Shown here one piece after another: positions 9,125 to 20,500 of a stretch of DNA of 64,000 nt. Each line of letters begins with the position of its first letter. Positions within the stretch are counted from its first letter, which is position 1. The notes beneath the pieces were generated by a model. The model saw nothing but the letters and a program-made list of their open reading frames with translations. It was not told the DNA's origin and searched no databases. Source of the stretch: Lachnospiraceae bacterium V9D3004 (GTDB lineage Bacteria; Bacillota; Clostridia; Lachnospirales; Lachnospiraceae); NCBI GenBank assembly GCA_000621985.1, contig JHWW01000012.1, forward strand, positions 40,357 through 104,356. The letters run 5' to 3'. Both the position numbers and the translations under genes were made by a program.

Positions 9125-10294
9125 TTACGAAATGATCTTCAACATCTCTCTGATCCTCATCTCATATGTATGTTCTGCCTTAGTTCTCTCATATCCCCGT
9201 TTTGCTATTGCTGCCCTCTCGTCATCATGGGCAAGATAGTAACGTACTTTATCTATCATTTCATCTTTTGAAGAAAAAGTCTCAACTTCAACACCGGGTT
9301 CATATAACTCAGGCAACTCATCCTGCCAGTTCGTCAGAAGAAATCCTCCACACCCACAAACATCATAAAGTCGCAGAGACAAGCCCGTAGCTATAGGTCT
9401 CATGGTAATATTGAGATTAATACGGCTTTCATTGAATACTATAGGCATCTCATTTAATGAATCAACTGTGCCGTGGGAATGTATCTTAGGTAACACTTCC
9501 GCACCACTGAATGTATACAGATCAACATCAAATTGCTCCGAAAGCTCTTTAAGCAGACGATACCTTTCCGTCTGGGCAAGCTCGTAACCAATAAAACAAT
9601 GTGCGATCATATATTTCTGAGCTTCCTCATTTTCCTCATACAACGGATCATGCATGTCAGGAACAAGTCTGCTCATCTCCTCCATTAATTCATCATTCAG
9701 CATATCCTGAATGAAATTAACTCCATATATGTTCAATTGGGCGTCAATTACACCCTGCAAATATCCTTTTGTATACTCACTTAAACCTTCTATCATTCTG
9801 TACGGATTCTTCTCACTGTACAACGAGCCGACAAATGATATATCGGAAGTATATTTTCTTCGGACTGCCGAAGATGCTCTTAACAATACCGAATCCCATC
9901 TGTCGGGATTGGTTGCAAGCGGCAAATAATATATATTATCCGGATTTCTGTCCTTAAAATATTGATATTGTGAATAATCAAACAAAAACACGCGGTTAGT
10001 CTTATTCGCAAGAGTCGGTGAAAACAATTCCAACACCGGGACATCTACCGTCCAACACACATACCTGATCCCATATATCCTGCAAAGCTCAGATATATAC
10101 GGAAAATAATTGATGGAAAATATAAACTCAAAATCATGGTTTTCAATTAATACCGCCACATCCCTGATTAGGTCCGATTCTTTCTTTTTCTCCAAATCTG
10201 ATCTCTTCTCAATAACTGTGTATCCTATTTTCTGAAAAGCATCTATTACATCGGGTTCACATATCGAACGATAGCGATAAAACAACATTTCCAT
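9125..10294 (-). CDS. CgeB-type glycosyltransferase (DUF3880 plus GT1-like domain)
   Basis: 389 residues. The N-terminal half (sensing-type Rossmann fold, FEFIFSINYFPYISELC, then YVCWTVDVPV and VFLFDYSQYQYF) matches what I know as DUF3880. The C-terminal half (SRINLNITMRPIATGLSLRLYDVCGCGGFLLTN, then KVRYYLAHDDERAAIAKRGYERT) matches the glycosyltransferase domain of spore-maturation protein CgeB. In other bacteria such proteins sit in flagellin- or S-layer-glycosylation clusters. It has an AAGGAG site before the ATG and starts 22 bp after the aldo/keto reductase, so the two are probably one transcript. Confidence 0.82.
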   Translation of the reverse strand: MEMLFYRYRSICEPDVIDAFQKIGYTVIEKRSDLEKKKESDLIRDVAVLIENHDFEFIFSINYFPYISELCRIYGIRYVCWTVDVPVLELFSPTLANKTNRVFLFDYSQYQYFKDRNPDNIYYLPLATNPDRWDSVLLRASSAVRRKYTSDISFVGSLYSEKNPYRMIEGLSEYTKGYLQGVIDAQLNIYGVNFIQDMLNDELMEEMSRLVPDMHDPLYEENEEAQKYMIAHCFIGYELAQTERYRLLKELSEQFDVDLYTFSGAEVLPKIHSHGTVDSLNEMPIVFNESRINLNITMRPIATGLSLRLYDVCGCGGFLLTNWQDELPELYEPGVEVETFSSKDEMIDKVRYYLAHDDERAAIAKRGYERTKAEHTYEMRIREMLKIIS

Positions 10295-10316
10295 GATAGG
10301 TACTCTCCTTTTTCAT

Positions 10317-11189
10317 CTACTGCTCAAAATTACTCTTAATATCCGGTGCGTTGCTGTCAGGATGCTCTCCCGACCATCCTGCCTGCGCCATACACGAAAG
10401 CAGTGACATATCCTCAAATGACAGTTCAAAATCAAATACGTTCTGATTCTCACGCATGCGTGCGGGTGATGCGGACTTCACAACAACCGACACTCCTCTC
10501 TGCAGAAGGTATCTGAGGCATATCTGAGCAGATGATCTTTTGTATTTACGAGCCAGTTCAAGGATTACCGGGTCACTCAGTAACCTCGCCCTTCCGAGCG
10601 GACTCCATGCCTGCGGGAAGATATCATGTTCTCTCAGATATGTTAACGTGTATTCCTGCATATATCCGGGATGCAGCTCAAGCTGATCGATAACCGGCAT
10701 TATCTCTGCGTTCTTTATTATTCCTTCGATATGATGCGGATGGAAGTTGCTGAGACCGATCTCACAGATCTTTCCTTCACGACACAGATCCTCCATCGCT
10801 TTCCACGTCTCAATATTCTTCTTGTTCCATTCTTCATCATTCTTTGCAGCATGTGGCCAATGAATGAGATACAGGTCAATATGATCCGTTCCGATTCTCA
10901 TTAATGATCTCTCGAGAGCTTCTTTTACATTCTGTCCGCCTCTTTCATCAATCCATAATTTGGAAGTGATAAAGAATTCTTCTCTCGGAATTCCGCTCTT
11001 CTTCATCGCTTCTCCAAGCGCTCTCTCCGTTTCATAGAATGATGCAGTGTCAAAATAACGATACTCGTTGGCAATAGCCTGTTCTATTAACGTAAGACTG
11101 TCTATATCACCGGGGTTATATGTTCCAAAAAGCATGCACGGCAATTCCATGCCGTTATTAAGGGTATATGTATCACTGTATCCGTTCAT
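10317..11189 (-). CDS. Aldo/keto reductase
   Basis: NAD(P)H-dependent TIM-barrel oxidoreductase reducing aldehydes or ketones; the physiological substrate cannot be read from sequence. The catalytic tetrad is visible: Asp in YFDTASFY, Tyr in the same motif, Lys in ITSKLWI and His in LIHWPH. IGLSNFHPHHI and the C-terminal cofactor-binding stretch VVVKSASPARMREN are also present. Length 290 aa is normal for the AKR5-like group. It is first in an apparent operon with the CgeB-like transferase. A candidate promoter lies at 11305-11333. Confidence 0.9.
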   Translation of the reverse strand: MNGYSDTYTLNNGMELPCMLFGTYNPGDIDSLTLIEQAIANEYRYFDTASFYETERALGEAMKKSGIPREEFFITSKLWIDERGGQNVKEALERSLMRIGTDHIDLYLIHWPHAAKNDEEWNKKNIETWKAMEDLCREGKICEIGLSNFHPHHIEGIIKNAEIMPVIDQLELHPGYMQEYTLTYLREHDIFPQAWSPLGRARLLSDPVILELARKYKRSSAQICLRYLLQRGVSVVVKSASPARMRENQNVFDFELSFEDMSLLSCMAQAGWSGEHPDSNAPDIKSNFEQ

Positions 11190-11304
11190 TTTCCGTCCTC
11201 CTGCAGATTTTATAGTATGTTGTGCTTATATTCCTTCTTATAGACGACATCATGAGATATTCTTCTCAAGCTATACTGCTATATAATTTCGTCCTATAAG
11301 CAAT

Positions 11305-11348
11305 ATTATAACGGTTTTTACTGTAAATCACAAGCAATATCGATATTG
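11305..11348 (-). promoter_or_regulatory. Promoter for the aldo/keto reductase, with adjacent palindrome
   Basis: On the minus strand: TTGTGA (11328-11333), 17-bp spacer, TATAAT (11305-11310). Directly upstream of the -35 lies the perfect 14-bp palindrome CAATATCGATATTG (11335-11348), a plausible operator. The rest of the gap 11190-11562 holds only the terminator at 11434-11479. Confidence 0.45.
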
Positions 11349-11433
11349 TATACCACTGTACATACAACCACCATATGGGACTAACCTATCGATTAGAGAG
11401 GACTTCATCGGTCTACTCGATTATAGCATCTGC

Positions 11434-11479
11434 AAAAAAAGCTCTCCGGGTATTAAATTCACCCGAAGAGCTTTTTTTG
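11434..11479 (-). terminator. Rho-independent terminator, bidirectional
   Basis: Stem GCTCTCCGGGT / ACCCGAAGAGC (one mismatch) with a 9-base loop, flanked by A7 on the left and T7 on the right. It lies about 85 bp downstream of the giant surface-protein gene. Confidence 0.85.
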
Positions 11480-11562
11480 TGTGACTGTCATTCCTGTACC
11501 GGGCATCCATATGCCCGGCAAAAGAACGTAGAATCCATATGTTCTAAGTTATAGGTTCTGAG

Positions 11563-14500
11563 TTACTTAGTCGTATTCTGTATAAGGTTTCTGTACTTCT
11601 TCAGCACAGTCTTGGGAATTACGATCTGGCACTTACTGTTAATTCCCTTGAAGGCATTCTTGCCCATCTTCTTAACTTTCTTACCCTTGAAGGTAATATT
11701 CTTCAGCTTCTTGCAATTGTAAAACGCCTTTGCGCCAATCTTCGTGACATTGGCTCCGATCACAATTCCCGTTAGCTTCTTATTGCTTGCAAATGCTTTT
11801 GCTTTTATCGCCGTTACTTTGAACTTCACACCGTCAATCTTCACTGTCTTAGGTATTGTGATCTTCTTGTATGTCTTCTTAACAGGTTTTACTACCCGGA
11901 CGGTATGCGAAGTTTCCGTATTCTTCGTAATCTGGTATATAAGCTTCGACTTCGTGACCTTGTCTCCCACATCATGTATGACTATGTCATCGGGTGCCTG
12001 TATTATCGGCGCCGGTGTAGGTGTCGTCTGTGTCGGCGAAGGCGTTACATACTGATACGGTGCAGGTGTCACATAATTATTCGAATGAAGCGCTATTATG
12101 ATAGCCGGTGAATAATTACCGTAACCCTCCTCAAGCACTGCACGGATGTAATAATAATATGTTGCATTATCACGCTGATTGTATGCCTGTATCTCACTTG
12201 CGTTAATATTCTCATTAACGGTAAATGCCGCACCCGTTACAGGAAGCGCATCAAGTGAAGTGCTGTCCTTACCCGGCATAGCTATTACTGTTCTTATTCC
12301 ATCAAGTGAAGTACTGTAACTGATCTCATATCCAATCGCTGCGTCTGCCTTATCCCAGATAAGGTTAATATACTGACTGTATGCATCTTTAACAAAGAAT
12401 CTGTCAACAAGTCTCGGATCTTTTGTTGCTTCCGGACTGGCTGAAGGAGCATTCGATGCAGGCGCTTCAGTCGCAGGCACTTCTGTCGGAACAGTAGTCG
12501 GTTCAGGTGTTGCTTCTCCACCCGGTTCAGGCGATGCCGTTGCTTCAGGTTCTCCGCTAGGTTCAGGACTTGCTGTTGCCTCACTGCCCGGTTCAGGCGA
12601 TGCCGTTGCCTCAGGTTCTCCGCTTGGTTCAGGACTTGCCGTTGCTTCAGGCTCGTTACTTGGTTCAGGTTCATATGACGGCTCAGGACTTGCCGTAGGT
12701 TCAGGTGTTGCACCGAATATTACAACTCTTGCAACATCCGAATAATCACTGTAGAGATATCCTACGCCTACCTTTGGCTCGTAACCTCTTACAATGAAGT
12801 AAGCTGTCTTACCTACAGGAAGATTATCTACAGTCAATGAAGTCTCCGGCAGATCACCAACCTGTTGCTTATCGTTCATTTCTTCATTATCTGCATAATA
12901 TACTTTGTATCCGCTTACTCCCTCAAGCTGATCCCATGTAAGATCCGCCTTGCCGCTCTCTGTTGATACAGCTGTAAGATTAATTACCTTACCGTACGGA
13001 TTCGGTGTCGGTGACGGTTCAGGCGTCGGGCTCGGTGAAGGTACCGGTGAAGGAGTGATCTGTACAAGTATACCTTCCGAATAATCACCGATCGCGATAG
13101 GATCGTTATTCTTATCAAGTATGTAAGCTGCTACATAGTAATAATATGGAGTATCAATATCAAGTTCTCCCGTATTAACATTGGATCCCTTTACATTAAG
13201 ACCTGTATATGTCTTCGGTCCGTCAATTCCTACAGAACGATATACGAAATATCCGTCTGCCTCAGGAAGTCCGCTCCATCCGATCTTGGCACTGTTATCT
13301 TTCTCGTAAGCAAGTATCTTGAGGTTCTCAACAACACCTATGTCATCGGAATCAACTTTTACATTACCGATAATGGAATCCGGCGTCACATCTGAAGGCT
13401 CGCTGAGTCTTCTCATGTCATTGGACACGATCTCGTATGCTCTTACATAATAGAAATATCCGTCATTTTCACCCAATTCCCTGTCGCCGAGATCATCTGT
13501 GCAATTGTTATCAATTACAGTTAATTTCTCGACATCATCATTATCATTCTTGTTCTGTCTGTATACAACATATCCGTCTGCGCCTTCAACCTTATCCCAT
13601 GATATGTTGACAGTCTTGTTATCTGCCTGAACTTCTGCCTTAACATTCTCAGGTTTCTGAAGTCTCCATATAGCATAGAGTTCAGTATAATTCTCGATCG
13701 ATTCCTGATTGATCTCGTTCGGATATTCCTTACCGGGCTCATACTCATAACCCTTACCGGTAGGATCGGTATTCCATGAAACAAATACCTTGTTTCCGTT
13801 ACTGAACGAGTTCTCGATCGGACTGAACTTTGATCCCTTAATGTAATCCTTCACAACTGTCTCTCTCTTGGTAGAATCCTTACAGTAAGTGATCGTATAC
13901 TTCTCGAATCTTACCTCTATCGTATTGGAGAATGTGAGATATCTTATTGAATCTTCAGTCTCAACATAACCTCTTACAGTGTAATAGTAAGGAATTACAT
14001 CCGTTACGGTATCATCGGTAAAGCTTGTCTGATCGGCATCGATCGTTGTATCAACCGCTATACGGTCTTCCTTGGTCGGCTTGCTGTCATCGGTCCTTCT
14101 GTAGATATAATAACCGGTTACACCGTTAAGCTTATTCCATGTAAGATCAACTGCACCGTTATTAACAACACCGTCAAGACCGGTTACCTGACCGTCGATC
14201 ACAACTTCTTCGTCAGCTGCAACCGTAACCGTATTGGACTCAAGACCTGTTGCCTTAAGAAGTCCGGTAGCTGTCTCAATGTTCTCATATGGAACTACAT
14301 AATATCTGTACAAAGTAGTAGTATCAATATCTTTTACCGTATATGTATTACCGGTGATGATCTCATCGGTGGATATTCTGTGAGGAACTCCGTTCTCACC
14401 TTTCTGTTCCCATACATCATAGCCACTCGGCTTCTTGTTCTTATTCTCGGTCCATTTGAGAACAACGTTGGTTGCCATTGTTCCATCTTCATTCGGAGTG

Positions 14501-17500
14501 CTTACCTTTACAGGTTCATCAAGAACAACCGGACTGAGTTTCCATCTTGCATATAATACAACATCAGTCTTAAGTTCTTCTGTCGGCAATACAGTACTGT
14601 TGCCGTCATTATCCTTCTCGGTATAAGTAACTTCCTTGAATTCTTTCTTTACATCATCGTATGCTGTTGTGTACCATTCGATAAATGTATAGCCGTCTCT
14701 TGAGAACTTGCAATCCTCTACACATTCCTTAACGGTAATGTCACTGCTCTCCTTTATAACGGTCTGCTCAACATCATTTCCTTTGCCGCCGTTTGACTTG
14801 TAAGTGATCTTAACCGCTTCAAGCTCTGCTACTGCAGGAAGTGACAGATTCTTGTAATATTCACCGTCTGCATCTGCAGCATATGCTCTTACGTAATACT
14901 TATATTCGCCCGGCTTTGTCTTATCAATGCTCTCATCCGTATAAGTTACTTTCCTGTTATTACCGCCTGACGGTATTACGGAATCAAGCAGTATCTTCTC
15001 TTCGCTTCCCGGATCCTGTCTGAATACATGATAACCCTTGAATCCCTGAAGACCGGTTACTGAATCCCATTCAACCTGAACATATGAACCATGCTTCTTA
15101 TCCGGATTCACGGTACATACTACGTTACGAACCTGATCAGCCGGCGGAAGTACGGATACCCTGTTGGATTCACTGAACTTCGTAAGGCTTGTTCCCACAA
15201 CGCTGTTATCGTTATGATATGCCTTAACGTAGAATTCATATGTATTGGATTCGTCAAGCGTTCCCAATGCATAACTCTCTACCTGGTTACCTGACGGTGC
15301 CAGATTCTCTGCGATCCTTACATAATCTCCCGTATTCTCTTTCTGGTATACATCATAAGAATCAACTGCCCTGTTAACATCCCATCTGAGAACCTGCTCA
15401 CCATTCTCGGTCACTACCGTAAGCTCCGGAGCTTTCAGGTTCCACATAGCATATAACTGCATATCTTCGGATGCTTTATCGATAGTCGCTCCGTCCTCAT
15501 AAGAAGGAGTTGTTATTCTGTCTGATCTTGTACTCCATGTACCGAATTCGAATCCTTCATTGGTGAATCCCGGCATATTCTCAACTTTATCAAGCTCTGT
15601 TCTGAAATTAAGTCCCGTCTCCTGTGAATATTCTCTGTTTCCTTCACCGCTGTTTGATACATTGGAGTTGTACTTAATGGTTACTGTCTTAAGTTCAACC
15701 TTACACATTACGGAGAATCCGCCGTATTCAACAGATGTAAGCCTTCCGTTCTCACGGTGCTCCGTAAAAGGTCTTACATGATAATAATATGTTCCGACCT
15801 CAGGTACCGAATCCTCAAAAGTCACATTTTCTTTATTGGTAAATTCAGGATCGATCAATACTGTACCCGGAAGCTTGGTATCTTCTCCGAGATCATTAGA
15901 TCTGTCAGATCTGAATACCTCATATCCTGTCACACCGTCTTCCTTATCCCACTTGAGATATATCTGATTGCCGTCTATACCGGTATTGTCAATTCCCTTA
16001 GTCTTATCAAGATCAAGCATTGCATCCGTTACTGCATTGGACGGTTCGCTCTCTTCATAGTAATTGATATTACCGCTCGGTATATCCTTATGTGCTACAA
16101 CATGATAATAAGTAACCGTTTCCTGCTTCTCGATAGGATACCTGTATTCATCGGAACCATTTACCTCAACAGTATCCTTGTAAGTATAGATCTCATTATT
16201 CTTGGAACTGTATATAACGTATTTGGAAATATCAGCTTCATGCTTATGCCATACAAGTACAAGTGAATCATCGTCATTTGATACATCGAGTGTGACAGGC
16301 TCAAGCTGCCAGAGCGCATACATATCGATGGTTCTCTCTGCATCTTCCTCATTATCAACGATAGGAAGCACATCACCCGGTTCATAAGAATCGCCTGTAC
16401 CATTGCTCTCGGTATTCCATTTCATGAACCTGTAACCGGTTCTTTCGAATGTGTTATCCTTGATCTCGGCACTGTTACCGACAATGATCTTATCGTCACT
16501 GTATTCTTCTTTGTTATCCGGAGTCTTACCACCGTTGCCGTGATATACGATATCTTTGGACTTGATCTCTACTCTTACGGTATAAGACATCGGTCCGGCC
16601 TTAAGTGTTGAAGAACCGTTCTTTCCTGACTTCTCAACTTCCGAGATTGAACGCACGCCGTAGTAATATACACCTGCTTCAAGCGTAGCATCATCCTCAT
16701 TATCACTGCCCGGGAAGTATAATCCGGTCTCTTCAAATCTTTGACACTTGTCATAATATTCATCAAATGTAAATGCGTTGTAGAAATCAGGATTATCCTG
16801 ACCCTCTTCGAGCTTATATCTGTATATCCAGTAGCTCTTTGCGTCACTTACTCTGTCCCATTTTACAACAGGAGCATTGACATTAATGTCTGTCTTCTTA
16901 AGTTTGTATACATCCACGTCACCTTCTTTTTCAACGTAGATATTGGTAACATTAACTCTTGTTGACTCCCAGATCGCATATAATGTAGTATCTCCCTCAA
17001 GGGCCAGAGGATTGGATACCTCTTCCGGATTCTCCGGGATCGTATTGTATTCCACATATGCATAATCCGAAGGATTAAAATCTCTGATAAGTCCTGTTAT
17101 ACTGTCTCTTCCCTTTGCAAGATATATCTTACTTCCCGGATTGGTAGCAGACTTCTTTGCAGGAAGCTGTTCGTCGTTGATCTCGGTACACCATCCGATG
17201 AACCTGAAACCGTCACGTTCGAACTTACATCTTGATATTGCCGGAACTTCTCTTCCATCATCCGTAGAATAATACATCTTCCTGTCAGCATCATAATCTA
17301 CGGAATTAGCCTTCTCATCTTCGGTTAATCTCTGATATTCCTTAGTCTTTATCTCTCCCGAAAGTTCACCGAGTTCGCGCATTCTTTCTTCAACTGCCTG
17401 ACCGCCCACGTTAGGATCATAAGTCAGGGTGTAGATTGGCCATGGTTCTGTCTCTGTGGACTGAATGTAGTTAGATCCTTCGAACTGCGGGAATCCGTCC

Positions 17501-20500
17501 ATCTTCCAGCCGAGATATTTCTCATTCTTATTGCCGCCGCTGCTGCTGTCGATCCAGCCTTTAAGCACTTCATGAAGCGCTGTCTTACTGAATTTTGCTA
17601 CTGTCAGGCTGTAATCCGCATTAATTACTTCCACATCATGAACTCCCGTAACATTGTTAGCGGAATCTCTGAGCATACCTGCTATCAGCTTTGTTCCAAG
17701 TGAATATGCATAACTTACCGTTCCCGATACACTCTCATATATATCAACTCTCTGCGTCTTTCCTTTAACAAAATCATATCTTCCATCACCATTAATATTG
17801 GCTCCTGCAATATGACCACAGTTTGTTTCCTTCTGACCAATTATTCCCGTATCACTGTTAAGATCGGTATATACATTCACAATATTACCGCCCTTGTTAA
17901 GACCGGCAATTCCACCGACATACGCATTGGCGCTATTTTCGCAGGTCACATTGCCTCTGTTATATGAATTCTCTACTGCGGCATATATGTGATCATACTC
18001 ATCGGGATACAGACTTCTTCCCTTTGATTCATTACATCCTGTAATACCGCCTGCGTACACTTGAGCAGTACTTTTGTCATTTACATTCAGATGATTGCAG
18101 GAATTAATGATCGTTGAACCGTAATTCCATCCGCACAGACCACCGACGTACTTTGCACGTCCTTCAACTGCCTTGGTGATATTCACATTAAATGTTCCAG
18201 GCGTTGTATAACATTCTTCAATAGTATTGCCGTAACCGCAATACCCTATAACACCGCCTTCGTATGACTCATCTCCGCCGTATATGTATCCGCCGAATCC
18301 CGATCCGAATATCCTATGCGAATCATCCTTAACCTCACCGGTCTGCGATGAATGGTCAACAAAACCAACAACACCGCCGAGATATCCGTCGTTAGCTGTA
18401 ACGATGGCATTATCTACGCTACAATTGGTAACATCGCCTTCAATATAAGCCACAGCCGTACCGGTATTGCCAGATCCTATTACACAGCTGTTATTGATCT
18501 TGATATCCTTAATCTCACATTCAAGCTTGAATCTCTCACCGTTTTCTTCATCTTCTCCTGCAACAACATGTCCGAACAGGCCGGCATTGGCTAATCCGTT
18601 CACGAATAAACCTGATATCGTATGACCGTTCGCATTGAAATTACCCTTAAATACACGATCATCTCTTACCCCTATAGGAGTCCACCTATGAAGCGCATCC
18701 TCTTTGAAGCAGTCTTCCAATGCATTCTCTGCCAGAGCAGGAAAACCTGCGTCGTTAGCATACCACTGTCCCGGCACACTGGCATTTTCATCAAATATGT
18801 CATTGCCGCCTGCTTCACCTTTGATTCCCGTTCCAACATATGCTGTCTTTACCTGGGCTCCTCCTGTATACTTAACCTTTACAAGTCCCTTATCCGAATC
18901 ATAGCTGAACTGGTAATTATCATTATTAAGCTTCAGATCTCTTGTAACTATGAAATATTCACCCTCAAATGTTTTGTTGGTACCGCCGTTAACAAGCTCA
19001 GCCAGATGCTTGAGCTGTCCTTCGCTTGTGATCCTGTAAGGAGAATTCTCCGTACCGTCTCCTTCAAAATCACTCATGTCTTCCGTGCCGTTCCATTCAA
19101 CTATATCTTCACCCTCACCGAATATGGGAAGGCTCGGAGTTGCTCCATCCATCTTCCAGTTGAGATATTTGATGTTAGGATTATTGGTATTCTTGCACTG
19201 TCCCGATAATCCACAATAATCATTGGACTCTTTCTGCCAACTTATAAGAGCATCTTTAAGTTTGTTCACATTATTTCCCGGATCCGGAACGTGTGGAAAT
19301 GATATATCAACATCTGCGCCCTCAGTGTTCTTCAAGGCACAATCATTCTCTGTATCACATGCATAACAATTCTCTGCAGATGCGCCCATGCCGATAAATC
19401 CCGCACTTGGGAAGTTAGCAGAATGATCATTATCATTCATACGGATCGTCCAGTAACAATATCTTATCTTGCCTTTGTATTCAATTGACAGATCATCTGT
19501 TCTCTGAAGAGTTCCGGCGATCTCTCCACCGTATCCATCATCACGCGCAGTGATCGCACCATGGTTGTAACAGTTGGCAACAAGGTCAAGGTTGATTCCG
19601 ACGATACCGCCGACATTACCTCTTGCCATTACCGCACCGCGGTTATAACAGTTCTTTATCTGACCTCCGTTGTCATTGTAACCTACAATACCACCGGTAC
19701 CGTACTGTCCTCTGACTATTACATTATTATCGAGTATTGTAAATGAATTAAGAACACTTGTATTATAACAGTTCCACAATTCACCTCTGTTAAGACCTGT
19801 GATACCACCGATCATGTTAACACCGTATACTCCGGCAGTTATCATTCCTGCTGCTTCATTGGAACAGCCGTTGATATATCCGAGGTTGGCACCGGCAACG
19901 CCACCGCCCGGACCTGCCTTATTTGATTCCGTCTCTTCATTGCCTTCTTCGGTTTCTTCAGCCTCTGATTTGACAACTACCACTCTTGAAGAGATAACCT
20001 GGCAGTCCTCGATAGTACCCGAATTCATTCCGACAACAGCACCTACACCGTAGCCGCTTCCTTCAACAAATGAATCTTTTATGATAACGTTCTTTACAAT
20101 ACCTCTGTCACTTACACATCCGAACAGACCGTTAGTCTTCTGTGTATGTGTGAACAAGCCGCTTATTGTGTGTCCGTCACCGTCAAATGTTCCGGCAAAC
20201 TGCATCTCATCAGACACACCGATCGCAGTCCATTCCTGAAGTTCTTTATCATCAGCAGATACTTCTTCTGTCTTGTAATGCGCAACGCTGTCAAGGTCAT
20301 TAAGTTTGATATCCCTGATCAGCTTATAACTCTTCTTGCTGTATTCCTCTCCATCGGAATCCTTTACACCCCTGTTAACAAGGTCTGCCAGATAAGCAAG
20401 CTGCGAACCCCATTTTATAAGGTAAGGATGTCTCGCCGTTCCTTCACCTCCTGCAAATCTTGTCGCAACAAGTCCGTTCCAATAATCTCTCTTTGCAGCA

